Assembly (NCBI GenBank): GCA_023853785.1
Contig: JAJIRX010000811.1
Location: 248,001-312,000, forward strand
Reading direction: 5' to 3'
DNA length: 64,000 bases
DNA from: Psilocybe azurescens
Taxonomy: Eukaryota; Basidiomycota; Agaricomycetes; Agaricales; Agrocybaceae
Every line of letters starts with the position of its first letter. Positions within the stretch are counted from its first letter, which is position 1. Positions 1 through 12,006 of the stretch are shown here, piece after piece. Position numbers and translations under genes: made by a program. The notes beneath the pieces are model-generated. The model was not told the DNA's origin, ran no database searches, and worked only from the letters and a program-made list of their open reading frames with translations.

Positions 1-835
1 CATAGCAGAGAATGCAGAAAATTAGGCCACCAAGAAATGCTGGAGCGGGCATCACAGATGTGGGAGAAAGACGTTCCATCGCGTAAGACACGGCGAAGTC
101 AAAATCCAGATCTATATATTATTTATATTTGGAAAAAGCCCCAGGTTCCGGAAAGCCTTAGCTAGTGGCGTTCTTTTGTATCTGTCGTGCGCATATCAGC
201 CGATCTTTTACAGGGTATTTTGAATTCGACGGGCTCATATTGGACAACCACACTCCTTCTAGTGTATATACATTTGGAGACTGAGCTGGGCTAATTTCGG
301 CACCAGAAATGACACATGTTGACAGTGGCAACCAAGGCCGGCGGAACAGACGATAACGCATCGTACCAAATCGTGCCTTCGATGACCAAATCGTATTCTG
401 ACAGAGCAAAGTGAACAAACTAGGCACAAGAATGAGAAAATAGTGGAGCGAACCCCAAGAAGCTCTCATATTTCTGTTTAGTATACGCGACTAAAGGCTA
501 AAGTGAACACGGACCGTTCCTGCGCTGCAGATGCGTGGCAAACGAATGGCACTGGTAGAGAAGTCCTGACAAACAGTGACTGAGAGAGAGTAGAAAGGAG
601 TACATTGACAAGATTACTATTATACGTACTAACGTAATATGTATATTGAGGTACACTTGAACAGAATAGCGATAACAAATGTGGTATGTAAAATCTAAAA
701 GTCCCATAAAATGATGCCTATCGAAACATATCCTTGCGGCAAAGACCGAAAATGACGTGCAGAACTCAACGTGTTAGCGTTGCATGAAGCCTCATCGGGA
801 AAATGGGTATGTGGAGGCCCTCGCAATTCAGTCCC
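1..835. other. No recognised gene
   Basis: Several short open frames exist on both strands (for example 158-469 on the minus strand), but none has a signature I recognise, a convincing start context or a splice pattern. The stretch lies downstream of the F-box gene and may hold the edge of another gene outside the window. Confidence 0.4.
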
Positions 836-2360
836 TTAGTATGGACAAGACACAGTCGATTTGCCATGTCCTCCAATTGATGATTGGAAAGGGTTTGATA
901 ACGCATGTGAAGTTCCACGAGGTTGTGGGTATATATTGCGGCCTTGTGGACGCTGATGTTGTGGGCCAGAACCTTCAGCGCGAATGGGTATATTGCTCGC
1001 CGGTGTATGTGGGCAGAGGCTGGCAGCCATGGGATTGGCTAAAGAAGCATGAGATGCCCGGCGTGAGTTGGCAGCATTCGGTGTGGGCGTCGATAAACCC
1101 TGAGCATGAGGCTTCGTGGAAGCGAATGTCGAGGAAGCATCCAATGTCTGCGCTCGCGCTCGAGTGATGAATCTGCTTGCCATCGATAACGATTATTAAA
1201 AAATTAGCCATCGTTCTCAACAAAATCGGATGAAGACAATAAACGCACGTTCCAGCTTTGATCAACTCGGTTAACCTCGGGTGCTTTTTCGCCTGCAGCA
1301 TGAAAAGCCCCGTTCCCATAACACCGGAATTGGCCATTTCAAAATGAGGCCAAGTGGTTGGTAAAGAGGCAGTAATAGGTCCCGTGTGGTGGTCTTTTGT
1401 GGACCGGTAGGTAGTCGACGATCGTAAGCTTGCATAGCCGTTGTATCTATTGCTGTGGCCATTTCCGTGGCCATCGCCTAAAATTATACGTTCGAGTGAA
1501 GGGTTCACACTCACTCGGAGGATAACCTCGTTCCACACACTCGGGAGAAGCGTGGAGAAGGTATGGAGCTTAGGGCGAGTACTCAGGGATTGCGTAAGGG
1601 CAGTGATAGGCCCTTGCTGGAATGGTGTCTCACGCGAAGGTTGAGTTTCACTGGAACTATGAAGCGTCATTCCCGAATCGTCAGATGCACGGAAGGCGAT
1701 ATCTGCATATTCCTGTGCAATAAAAAGCATTTCATGAGCACGATAATAATAGCGGGGGTGTGTTATCATACCAATTGATTCCAATTAACCATGGCATTGG
1801 CGATCTCCGACAATACATACTGCGGCTTCGGCCTCGTGATGTACACATCGTTAGGCTTACGAACCACGATGTGCGTCAAAGCTGCGAGCTCCTTCAAACC
1901 CTCACAGAATTCTTCGGCATCAAGATCGCGGATTGGCCCACTCGCACCAGATAGCTGCGTGGAGTCCAGGGTGAGGTCAAGAAATCTAATAGATCCGCTA
2001 CACATCCGAAATATTTCACCACCTTCCGCCCATATACCGGCGAAGACGATGCGGCGGATATGGAGGAGCCAAAGCAGGGCTTGGTAGCAACGCATCCGAA
2101 AGAAGGCGGTGCAATTGACCCGATGAAAGGATGTGAATAGTGTGGTAGAATAGGGGAGTAGATATCCTCAGGAACTTTTTGCATACGAGCAGCAGTGCTA
2201 GCCGGCCACGTATAGGTTGTGACGAGGTCGAAGAAGGACCGGACCAATGCCACGAAGGACGAGGTGGCTTAGAAATAGAGGCAATAACACAATGCGATAG
2301 AATACCTTCTAACAGCTCCTCTGGAAAGTCTGCGAGGTCTAGAGTCTGAGTAGTCGACAT
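836..2360 (-). CDS. F-box domain protein (one frameshift)
   Basis: N-terminal F-box: the segment around LADFPEELLEGILSHC, then LLVCKKFLRISTPLFYHTI, is the usual Skp1-binding fold. Such proteins act as substrate adaptors of SCF ubiquitin ligases. The middle (IRRIVFAGIWAEGGEIFRMC, DLDAEEFCEGLKEL) and the later block SLSTRPKLHTFSTLLPSVW match an Agaricomycete F-box family. Model on the minus strand: exons 2360-1772, 1712-1249 and 1172-836, with donors GTATGA and GTGCGT and acceptors ending AG; the C-terminal tail is low complexity and polar. Exon 1 must change frame near 2065-2075 (CTCCTCCAT run): the summed exon length is one base more than a multiple of three, fitting one inserted base or two lost ones. 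With that repaired the protein is about 462 aa. It is either a recent pseudogene or a sequence error; the substrate is unknown. Confidence 0.75.
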
Positions 2361-5300
2361 TGAGGGATGAAGAGGATGAAAACGATACAGAAGGCGTTGG
2401 CGGCTGGTGGGTATTATGGGCGATTTACGCAGCGAAAAGGGCTTCTATAGTCAGATATCGAGCCTGGCCTTAACTCGGATTGGCGTTAAGAGGACAGGTG
2501 CTAGAAATTGAGTTCCACGAAGCTTTGGAAGACCTCTTAGAGTTATGAGGGGAAGTTAACAACGAGGTCGTGAAGTCGCAACTTATATCCTACGGATTGG
2601 ATGGAACAGGCAGGTGGCTGAAACTCGAACGAGACAAAAGCGGAGGTGGCCTGGCAGTCTGAATTCGTTACACTTGCCACTCGCCGTTCCTACGTAAAGT
2701 ATGACTAGTCAGTATACTTTCCATCGCAATGAAGTTAAGCTTGGGATAAGGTACCTATGGACCTTCCGTAGGGAGAATTTAGGTTGAAAGTGAGAGGAAA
2801 GCTTTCTGCAAGATGCAACCACTTCGAAGTCCTCGGCACAAAGCGAATGGATATCGGATACCCTAGTTGGATGTTTTTCGTGAAGTTGTGAATAGTTAGC
2901 TGGGGTATATGTGAGTCGTTGAGCCAAAACCAGTGGTGGTAGTGAGCAACAGCTGCAGAACAGAAGAAGCACTGCGACGGCACATAATGGTCGTCACGTT
3001 GCTGACAGCACCAATTCTCCACGCTTTTGATCTCTTACCCAGCTGTCTGAACCGTGGATGCTGCTGAAATGTCAGCAAATGCTGTGTAAAAAAGGCTTAA
3101 AATAACCATACAGTACGCTTCTCCTGCGCCACTGCACATGGAAGCAAAGATTTTGCTAGTATCCTCGAAAATGTTTACGTTGACCCCTTTCACTTTCTCC
3201 AGAGTCCAGTTCAGATACAGGTTCAAACCTGGCAAGCTCAATCGGGTGGACTTTGGATGGACAACTGGCTGGTGGGGCCGCATCACCACGACCAAATGAC
3301 CTTCTGTTGCTGGCCATTTGCGGAGAGTAGACGTCGGACATCGGACATACAGATCACGACTTACCCAGCGCCCTTACGTTTCGGGATCCTCGGTAGCGTA
3401 AGTCTATGGAAACCCGGACTGTCAAGCTTCAGAAGGTTTTGCCAAACACACAGCGGCTAGCTATGCCGATGTTTGATGGCACGTGAACATTGTATTTAGG
3501 TCGTTAGGACCTCAGAAACCTGCAGATGTTATATTAAAATAATATTTTTCCACTAGCGGTTGAAGGAAGACCTGACCCGAAGACATTTACGAACATGTTA
3601 TGCAACTTGCCTGATCTTCGCTCACACGATTGCCAAATCCGGACACTAGTGACTGCTGATTTCTATTATTGCATTCACCAGTAATTACCTACGGTCAAAA
3701 ATTGTATTAAGAATTGATCAATACTATCATATCTTTTAATTAAAACTTATTTCAATGAAATTGACCCAGCCAATACTTTGGAAAGTGACAAATAGTGTCT
3801 TTTTTGGAAACACTTATTGTAACCAATTACAGACCGTTTCTATTCCAGTGTTGCTGCCGGTACGAGTACACATTCATACAAGTCTCAGTGTCCTTAAAAA
3901 CATGCCAGAGCTAGAGTCAAATTCATCAAAATCATTCAATCGAGCATGGGCATGCCTCTAAGGAGCACAAGCGTGCAGGGAGCGCGCTGCAACACTTAGC
4001 CATACACCGATTTGGTTTGCTGAGTCAGTGTGTTGGTCAATGTTACTTCACGCAATTGCAGCTTTTGTCAGTGTTTTCTTGAAGTCAAATATCAACCGTT
4101 TTCTACGAAAACATTTTTACTGTCAATTTTAAGGTGTAACAAAATATAACTTAAAAAAAATTACAATAAATTTCATGTAAACCTAGAAGGAAAACTGGAG
4201 TCCTTATGGGCTAAATTCTGACTGCGGAAATTCACCATTCAACGTGTTGTGTAGCCACAATAAATTAGGGAAACATGAAATTCCAATGTATTTACACTCC
4301 TTTTAATTTCATCCTTTGGCATGATTCAAATTCGGAAGATCGAACAAGGATACCTCCAAGAAGTGGGATACCTGAGATGGGGGTACCTGCGCATGTTATC
4401 TGCGAACTGTTGAACCACTTTATTTATGGTAATGCTACTAAAGAAACATATTCCGATGGTTGTGCTCCATATCCCATAAGTAACTTGTGCTGATGTATAT
4501 CATCCACAGGTTTTGGGGGTCCTGATAACCTAAATATAGTGTTTGCATATGGTCAAAGACCGGCATCACTCGCCGTGATGTGTTTGCCGAAACTTTTCGA
4601 AGCTTGACAGTCTGGGTTTCCATATAAGTCAGCTGGAACTCACGAAGAGTCGTAGTCACCTCATTGTACGTGAGCACGCTCTACTACTTTACAATAAAAG
4701 TTTCAAAGTTCTAGACGATCATACAAAGCAGTTCACTCGTTACCATAGACATGGCACAATTAACTGAATTAGAGTATACAGTTCCTTGACACACATTGTG
4801 GGAATTTTAGAATTAAAGCATGGTCTCTCAGATTTTTGTAAAAATTACTGAACTAATCTATGAAGAGAGGTCCTAGGTACTACATATTAAATTTTTAAGC
4901 TAAATTATCCAGTTGAAGCCGAGGAATACAGTATTCATTAAAACAAGTGCATGTGTCCCGAAATTCACTCCTTGACACAGGCTGTGACTCTCACCAAAAA
5001 CGTGACGAATCATCTTATCATCATCACCACTCTCACTCTCCTCCTCGTCACTCTCGTCTGCGGCCTCTCTTTCTGCCAAACTTGCCTTCAGAATCCATTT
5101 TGGCCTCTTTGGAAGGTAGCGTGGGGTTGATAGAAGCAGGTGGAACGGTGTGGGAAGGCTAGAGCACTTTGTTTACATGTCACACTTTTGTGTTGTTGAC
5201 TCATGACATTTCTCCTGCACACGTTTTTGCCCCGATAACCGCAGAAATTGAGAGTTCGATTCCTAGTAAGGTATGCTTCAGAATAAATAAAAAATCTATC

Positions 5301-5681
5301 AAAAAACCAAGTAAATCTGTCAAAAATTCATCCATACAAAGCAAGTAGTTACAAAAGGCTCTTTTGTCCTATATGCGATGACATTGCAGAATTTCTGCTG
5401 CACCAAATTCTTCAAAAAAATAAAACCCATTTATTGCTATATCATAGACCTCTTATGGTGCTAAATATCTAAGAGAACGGATGTGATTTAGTGGTGCTAA
5501 GGTCAAAGAGTGACGGTGTGTCAAAGAGTGCCGGAACACTGTAACTAGCACTAAAATGGAAATAAACTCCATTTCAAGAACACCTCCGTTTGCTGAATTC
5601 GTATTCACATCAAACCGATGCAAATACAAGTATCGCAGCAAAGAGTGCAAAGTCCTCGAAAGAAGGGGTAATTCCCCCGAC
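2361..5681. other. Long AT-rich stretch without a recognised gene
   Basis: Only short open frames occur here. The minus strand around 5170-4900 holds an ATG-less frame with an acidic stretch (DESDEEESESGDDD) that could be a fragment of a decayed transposase or nuclear protein. A minus-strand frame at 4677-4438 and frames near 3000-3340 are not recognised. From about 3480 to 5450 the base composition is AT-rich with runs of A and T, as in old repeat-derived sequence. I cannot support a gene. Confidence 0.4.
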
Positions 5682-5864
5682 AACACAAGCCTGTAGTGCA
5701 ACGGCAAGGTTATCATGTCCGAAGGGTGCAAGCAGAGCCCAAGGAACTGGGGATGCAAAAATAAGATAACCAAGTAACGAGGCGGTGCCTCGATAATAGT
5801 GGTTAAACTATTAAGAACAGATACTACACTTGATCTAAGCCAAAAGGCCAGAGTGGTGAAGAAT
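5682..5864 (-). ncRNA. U2: U2 spliceosomal snRNA
   Basis: Read on the minus strand, the RNA begins ATTCTTCACC and contains the near-invariant block GGCCTTTTGGCTTAGATC followed by AAGTGTAGTATCTGTTCTT. GTAGTA is the branch-point recognition sequence that pairs with intron branch sites. Then come stem-loop IIa (AATAGT/ACTATT around TTAACC), stem-loop IIb (CGAGGC-ACC-GCCTCG), an Sm-protein site (TTATTTTTGC), a short hairpin (CCCAGTTCCTTGGG), and a stem-loop IV-like element with the loop TTGCACTAC that resembles the U2B''-binding loop. The 5' end was set by analogy with fission yeast U2, which also starts ATTCTC; the 3' end is approximate by about 10 nt. Stem-loop I differs from the vertebrate sequence, as is normal in fungi. 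This RNA is the U2 snRNP core and would act on the many short introns in this window. Confidence 0.93.
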
Positions 5865-5884
5865 TCGAGTTACTCAAGTGTCGC

Positions 5885-5894
5885 TTATATATTT
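5885..5894 (-). promoter_or_regulatory. TATA box of the U2 snRNA gene
   Basis: The minus strand reads AAATATATAA, centred about 25 nt upstream of the inferred U2 5' end. This spacing suits RNA polymerase II initiation at a small nuclear RNA gene. Confidence 0.6.
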
Positions 5895-6423
5895 CCGAAA
5901 GGAATGCGCACGGACCAGACCTCCGGCGCCAAGCCAAGAAGGCAAGCAACACTAGCCAATCAAGCCGACCAAAGATTGCATTACTCGGCTCGAGGTTGGG
6001 GGGTTTTTTTTTTTTTGAATCAGTTTATTACCGTGCAAGAAGCGGTCAGAGTGCTAAGACGCATGGGTGCAAAGAAGCACGCTAGAGTATCTACTACGTC
6101 TCGGTTCTCCGAGTGTGCCGGTCTATCGGTCCATGTGTGTGTGTAGGGTAATGTTAAACTATGGCCTATAGTAGGCCGGGGTTGACTGAGGCACTACGCG
6201 GTGCATGATTATAAAGAAAGTTAAGAGTATAAATAATAGAAAAAGTAAGAAGGATAGAAAAAAAAGAACTATGGTATATTAGAAAAGAAAAAGAAACAGA
6301 AAATATGGAGGTCGGGGTTTGACTGTCAAAAACATGGGGGCAGGACAAAAACCGGTTCACACTGACACCCAAATCAGCATTGCATCGACTAGTAGACCCA
6401 CACAAACAATGTAACGATATTCC
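5895..6423. other. U2 upstream region, no gene recognised
   Basis: Contains a run of about a dozen T at 6004-6017 and an A/G-rich tract at 6230-6300. The apparent 115-codon frame at 5799-6146 overlaps the U2 gene and its promoter and is not supported as a gene. Confidence 0.45.
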
Positions 6424-7743
6424 TCACAATCTCGTCCCTCTATTATTCTGCAATCCATCGCTGTCCACCTTGAAGCTGTGATGGACATGTTCTACTGTTT
6501 TGGCGACATCCACTCGGAGCATGTTTCCGTCATCTGCTAGTACATGCGATGATATCTGTCTGGTGCCAGTTTCGTTCGTAGGAAGAGAATGAAGAATTTG
6601 GAATATCATGGTCGGCATGGATGCAGACTCGCAGATGAGGCCAAGTTTTGTCTTCCGGAAGACACGACACGCCATTATATTCATGAGCACGATATTTGGC
6701 ACCGACAAAACTGATTCGTATACTTCGGATACCCCTGGTATATAGAGTAGGATAAGTATCAAAAGGCTGGTAGACACCGTAGCTCTATCAAATTAAATAG
6801 AATTTCATATAGTAAGCCAGAGATATTACTGGAGAGGAAGTTAAATAGGCGACCTACAAATAATACATCTGTCCGTCTTGTAAGATTGCTTTCGAGAACC
6901 TAGGCATACAATCACCGAAAAACATTGTACGAAGACCAGCTTTTAGTTCACAGTCTTGAGCGGCCGTGTTTCTCATCAAGCGCCAAGATATCGCGAAGAA
7001 AATAAGTGTGTCATTCACAACAGGAAGAATAGCCAATGCTGTGATTTGGGACGCTTTGAGACCCGCTATAAAACAATGGCCGGTATTGGCTATTTGTCCT
7101 CCCTTCACTCCTCGGGTCGCCACTGAGCACCCGACAAGGATGCCGAGCCATAATAGCCCGAAGAAGGATGTGACATATTTGTTCTTGTCGAATATGGCCC
7201 TGACTCGGAAGAAGAAGAGAAGAGAGGTGGAGGTAATGGCCACAGTGTATATCCAGGCAATTCCAATATCAAGTCGAGCGCAGTCCTTGACGGGTGCAAC
7301 TAGAGAAAACAGTTAATCAGTTTCGAAATGAAAGAAATGGCCAATCAGTTCACTTTGGAAGATCAAAGCCGCGACTACGAACGCTATCGACGAGAGCCTT
7401 CAGATGACTGAGATTGTAGACCAATCTTCAGCTGTGGCGGGCATACATACCTTGATAAAACGTACACGACTGTCAAGTGCGTAAAAGCAAACTTCCAGAT
7501 CATCTTGATATCGGCTTGGAGATTATCCAGGACATCCCAGATGAGGACCTTGGGTACGGGAGAGGTGATAACTCAGTATTGGATGATATCTTGCCAATTG
7601 TAACACCCGAGACTCACAGAGCAGACCCCAGCAGTGATATAAGCTGCGATTGTGGCCTGGAATGCAATATCTGGGGGAAGAAATGCCATGGGCGTGTGTG
7701 GATTGGGCAGCTGAAGTGGTACAGTCATGTTATTACTTGCCAT
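6424..7743 (-). CDS. Multi-pass membrane protein, family copy M1 (intact)
   Basis: Five exons on the minus strand: 7743-7618, 7548-7451, 7397-7354, 7299-6858 and 6784-6424, all with GT..AG introns and phases that close to a 356-residue protein. Landmarks in order: PDIAFQATIAAY near the N-terminus, IWDVLDNL, LSRLSSIAFVVAALIFQ, ITSTSLLFFFRVRAIFDKNK, ILPVVNDTLIFFAISWRLM, ILQDGQMYYL, and VLMNIMACRVFRKTKLG near the C-terminus. Hydrophobic blocks suggest about six or seven helices with a polar cytosolic tail. The family is widely expanded in Agaricomycetes but its function is unknown to me; a receptor-like role is only a guess. It differs most from M2-M5 and lacks their shared upstream motif, although a TATA-like ATATATATC lies at 7865-7875. 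The start was chosen because the next upstream frame is closed and the N-terminus aligns with its paralogues. Confidence 0.85.
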
Positions 7744-8538
7744 ACTGACAATAGGCTCCTGTTAGAAGCCTTCGAATGTAATGGGGAGTCGTTGGAAGTT
7801 GTGTACTGAGAGTAATGGTTTGTGTCAGTTATACGGCTGAGTGCTTTGCTTTACTCAGGACCCTGATATATATCTTGAACCATGAATATATCTCTGTATA
7901 AAAATGGCACTATGCCAAGAACTCCTTGAACCCTAGTATTCCCATAGATAGGCGCCACTCCCATGCTTGTTCCCATTTTGTGAAGATAAATTACCAGTTT
8001 AGATTATTTCACCCGACACCGATGCCGGACTTAAGAGTTTGACATAGAGTGCGACTCCGGGATAGCCAGAGCACAAGTACTCACCCACGGAATACCATCA
8101 GATACGCCTATCTCATGCATTGTCACTTATCAAGCCACGTGCTGATGACTCAACACCACATCAAGCGCCCATCCTGAATGATAGTATCGGCACGATCAAC
8201 GAATTGATGGTGAATGAAGATTTGAATGAAAGAATCTAACTCCGAAATGAGAATGTCCCATCAATTATACAATTGAACCCCTCGTAACCCACAGCCTTCG
8301 GTGGACAGCGAAAGTTATAGGTAATGAGGGGTTATGGGTAATAAGGGATCAGCTAAAGATAGATACATCAAATAATAAGGAAATTTGCAGACTGTGGGGC
8401 AAAGATGCGTTATGTAGATGTGTATTGGTAGCCTTTATGTTGGTCAATCCTAAAGATACAGCTATAGTCTTGATCAATTACTCTTCAAACTCACCTCTAA
8501 CGGAATAAATAAATGACCTTCGAATCAACTTCAAGCTG

Positions 8539-8625
8539 TTTACAGCTAAACGCATAACCCTAGGTGCATCGTGAAAAATTTCCTGTTGCACGTGTGTTTG
8601 TACAAACAGCCGCATTTGGTACAAC
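8539..8625 (-). repeat. Left arm of a ~87-bp inverted repeat
   Basis: On the minus strand this arm reads GGTTGTACCAAATGCGGCTG, then a palindromic GTTTGTACAAAC, and ends TTTAGCTGTAAA. The plus strand at 9021-9107 has the same order of blocks with scattered substitutions. The arms are separated by about 395 bp without a gene. Confidence 0.75.
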
Positions 8626-9020
8626 CCAACGTCATTACTCCCGCCAATGTCCCCTTTCAACATGGTCTTCGCGTGCTGTGGAGCAACTGCTGGAGCCACA
8701 GCCCCACTTTAATGGAGGGCACGAAAGTCGTATAGTCGTCAGCGCCATCTAGTTGCCTTCATATTAGCCAATGGTCCCTATCTCTTATACCCTCTTTGCA
8801 AGCCCAATAGTGTCAAAGTCAACCTCTAGAATATTGGCTATGACATAGTGTTAGTATGGACGAGCTGGAACACCGGGAACGGTGAAGGTGACTCAATAGA
8901 TACAGAACATGAGCAACAGAGGGAGCTTGGGGCAATCAAAGAGTTCTAGTGAGCTTACACCACAGCTTGCATCATAGCTATGGGTCTGGCCGCCACTCGT
9001 GATCAAATAACGGCGCGTTT

Positions 9021-9107
9021 AGGCTACCAAATACGGCTGTTTGTACAAATGCAGGCGCAACGGGAAAATTTTCAAGACGCACCTAGAGTTATGTATTTAG
9101 CTGTAAA
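9021..9107 (+). repeat. Right arm of the ~87-bp inverted repeat
   Basis: Shares ACCAAATRCGGCTGTTTGTA, ACCTAGRGTTATG and TTTAGCTGTAAA with the reverse complement of the left arm. The pair could be the ends of a fold-back or MITE-like element, or two oppositely oriented copies of a small repeat. Confidence 0.75.
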
Positions 9108-9789
9108 GGCCGGCAAAGTGTTCTCGCATATCAGTCTCTATGTTAGGATGCATTTAGTCAATAAATACCGCTTTCAGCTTGGGCTAAAAGAAAGACGAGA
9201 CCAGGGCCTCCGGAGTCAGATTCGAGTTCAAATGTCAAGGGTCGTCCGGCGTTTTCCGATGCGGAGTGCAGTCTGAGCATAAATTCTAAACCCACGTAAT
9301 TTTTACTGTGGGATTCTACGTAGTGGTCTTCACGCTTATTTATGAAGCCCAAGAGTCTTAAATGTTCGCATGACGATTGACCCGACCAAACTTGTCGAAG
9401 CGTAGAGGACGTGGCTTAGATGTAGCCTTATTCCGTTTCTTCTGTCTTTATTCTCCAGACAAGTATAGAAATAACAAAGGGGAGTCATAAGATGAGCGGA
9501 TACAGTTAATCGGTCTATACCTACACTAAGCTCTTTAGGTTCTAGTAACACAACATTAAGATGAGCTGGATGCTTTGAAAACGCTCGAAAATATCTAGGA
9601 TGGTCACTTGATCATTTGGAAGCAATAATTACAACCTATTATCGGTTAGCATTGAATGTAAGTGAGCGAATGCCGCTGGCCACCGGCATATTAGTACACA
9701 ATAGACTGCTCGTAAGCGTAGTGTTCAAACGGATCTTGTATTCCCTATTTTATATTAGCTATCGTCGTCAGAAAAATAGTGCACTGGAC

Positions 9790-11200
9790 TCAAATACCTC
9801 GTTCGTCTAATTCTTCTCCGGGCCTACGCTCAATGTTGTTCATGTTTGAGGAGTCTTTAGGACGATCATCCGTTATTGAATGTCCAAACCCGAGTTCCTT
9901 TGTACCGAGATTGACGGCAGTGTTGCGAGTACCATTGAACGGATCTCCGCGTACCAGACCAAATTTGCGGAAATGAATAGGGGACATCTCATGGACCCCA
10001 TTCCTGTGCTCTGTTGCGGTGGTTACTATATTAGTTGTACAAACAGCTGATATAATGCTCATCGCTGTACTGTCGGTAAAAATACCAAGCTTTGTCTTTC
10101 TGAAGACACGGCAGGCCATGATGTTCATGAGCATGACGTTTGGTCCTGAAAACATTGTCCGATACGCCTCTGGCACATTGGCGAGCAGTAGGATGACCGT
10201 CAAGAGGTTGGTTGTGACAGTAGTTCTGGGAAAATAGATGAATATTGGTATATTCAGTATGAGCGCAAATTCCTGCATGTAATTCATGACCTAGGCTTAC
10301 AGATAATAAATCTGTCCGTCTTTTAACAGTGCTCGCGAAAAGGCGGGCATGTGTCGACCAAGAAGCAATGCCCGAATACAAAACTTGCGTCCCTCTCCGA
10401 CAAGCGCATTTTGCATCAACCGCCAGGAGATAGCAAGAAAGACCAATGTATCGTTTACAAGGGAGCTATCGCCGAACTTCTAACATACCCCGCAAAAGAC
10501 AGATTGACGCAAGATGTTGTCGATCCTTTGTGTCCCGCTGTGTCTCCTCGTGTCATTAGAGACGTCGCAAGGACAAGAAGCCAAAGTAGCCCAAAGAACA
10601 CAGTGACGTATTTGTTTCCTTCAAAGATGGCTCTTACACGGAGGGTAAAGAGCAGGGAAGTAGAAGCTATAGCGACAGTATATATCCATGCCATCCAGTC
10701 TTCAAATTGCTGGCAATCCGAGATGCTTGCAGCTAATATTGATTTTTGAGTCAGCTTTGGAGTATCGATAAGAGGCGTTGTTTACTTTGGAAGACAGTAG
10801 ACATAAGGACAAATCCGAGAGAGGAAAATCTTATATCGTCGATAACAAAAGGATATTAGACACCAACTAAGAACCGTCACATAAGCGGCAGATACAGTAC
10901 CTGGACGTAAAGTACGCAATTGTTGGGAACCTAATGGGATAATGTCGCAATAATGCATAGTCATTTTTCAAGTTATCCAACATGACATCCCAAATCAGAA
11001 TCTACCTTCCTGATTAGTTTGATAATTTAAGGGTACATAGACGAAGAAGAGGAGTGAGGAAATTTGAGTACACTCACCCCACTACAAGCAACGAAAACGT
11101 AAGCGGAAACTGTTCTTTGAATTACCAAGTCTGGCGGAGAAGTCATGAGCGTGAGCGGAGTGATCTACTGCTGTTGACCTGCTTCTGTAATGTTATTCAT
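9790..11200 (-). pseudogene. Membrane protein family copy M2 (nonsense codon plus frameshift)
   Basis: Exons 11200-11078, 11001-10901, 10829-10786, 10732-10301 and 10225-9790 follow the M1/M3 pattern, including the 44-nt third exon. Two lesions are visible. In exon 1 the glutamine run reads CAG CAG TAG, so the conserved start is followed by a stop after 11 codons; translation could restart at the ATG of MTSPPDL. In exon 4 the block APLVNDTLVF is broken because CCCTTGTAAACG lacks one base compared with CCGCTGGTCAACG in M3; exon lengths sum to one less than a multiple of three, which confirms a one-base loss near 10459. Exon 2 has one extra codon (IWDVMLDNL). C-terminal landmarks (GPNVMLMNIMACRVFRKTKLG) are intact. 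Most likely a recent pseudogene, or an allele with a shortened product if the frameshift is a sequence error. Confidence 0.8.
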
Positions 11201-11318
11201 TGGGCCTGCTGACGGGATGTAAAAGCCAAACACAACAGAGACCGAGCAGGTGGGACAATGAAACCTCCAGGAGCTCGTCCTCACAGTGACAAGAGAGTTA
11301 TATATTATGTCTACCCAG

Positions 11319-11333
11319 CCCCGATCGAAACGC
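11319..11333 (-). promoter_or_regulatory. Shared upstream motif of the membrane family (M2)
   Basis: The minus strand reads GCGTTTCGATCGGGG about 120 nt before the M2 ATG, followed toward the gene by a TATA-like TATATAACTC at about 11297-11305. The same motif and spacing recur upstream of M3 and M5. Confidence 0.6.
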
Positions 11334-12006
11334 AATATCACTCAAACTAACTCAGCGTAGCGTAGGATATGAGTGAAGAATATGTGCGTGAGGCGAATAT
11401 GATCATGCGATTCCCTACCTCTGCGAGATATTTTTACACAAAACAGGGGCGAAAAGTGAGTGGGTTTAATTGGGAACACACTCACCGGAATCTCATCAAG
11501 CTTAAGTCCTAGGTCTCTAGTGCATGGAGGTCTTTTTAGCCATAAACAGGTGTCAGGATGACTGAATTATCGACTTCACCCTTAAAATACCTTGCATCAA
11601 CACGTACTATAATCTCAGAACAGCGAGGAATGAGAATCGAGTCGTCCCGGAGCATAAAGTTACCACTTAGGATGTCCGTCAAAAACAGAGTCGGAGAGAA
11701 GTCAGATAGTGTATTATTAACTAAATTCGGACTCCATATGACCATATTGACGCCTAATTTACAGTCCTAGACTAGTTACTCTTATCATAGTCAAGACAGC
11801 TATTCCGAGGTATGCGGCTTTTCCGTCGATCTTAGTCGGTCAAGTATCGCACTGCGATTGGCACTTGTCTAGTATTTACCAGTCAAGTGAATGAGTAAAA
11901 GAGCAACAAATTATTATACAAATTATTCAATACATAATCGTCCTTGCATAAATTTACAGTGGTGTCAGTGATTTTGTGTGTTCTTCAGCTAGCAAAAAGT
12001 TAGTTA
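11334..12006. other. Spacer between M2 and M3, no gene recognised
   Basis: Contains overlapping frames on both strands at 11536-11770 with no recognisable family. Probably decayed sequence or the 3' flank of M3. Confidence 0.4.

Larger units (their letters stand above)
7744..9789. other. Intergenic region with an inverted repeat pair, no gene
   Basis: Short frames here do not match anything I recognise. The clear structure is the inverted repeat annotated separately at 8539-8625 and 9021-9107. Confidence 0.5.

Noticed and set aside
784..1167. 127-codon plus-strand open frame
   Set aside because: It is antisense to the well-supported third and fourth exons of the F-box gene and has no recognisable motif.
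4947..5162. Histidine-rich open frame (YHHHHSHS)
   Set aside because: The run comes from ATC/ATG triplet repeats read in antisense of an acidic stretch; no gene context.
5230..5275. GAGAGTTCGATTCC resembling a tRNA B box
   Set aside because: No matching A box, anticodon arm or acceptor stem could be folded around it.
5799..6146. 115-codon plus-strand open frame over the U2 locus
   Set aside because: It overlaps the antisense strand of the U2 snRNA and its TATA box; the residues simply translate the snRNA complement.
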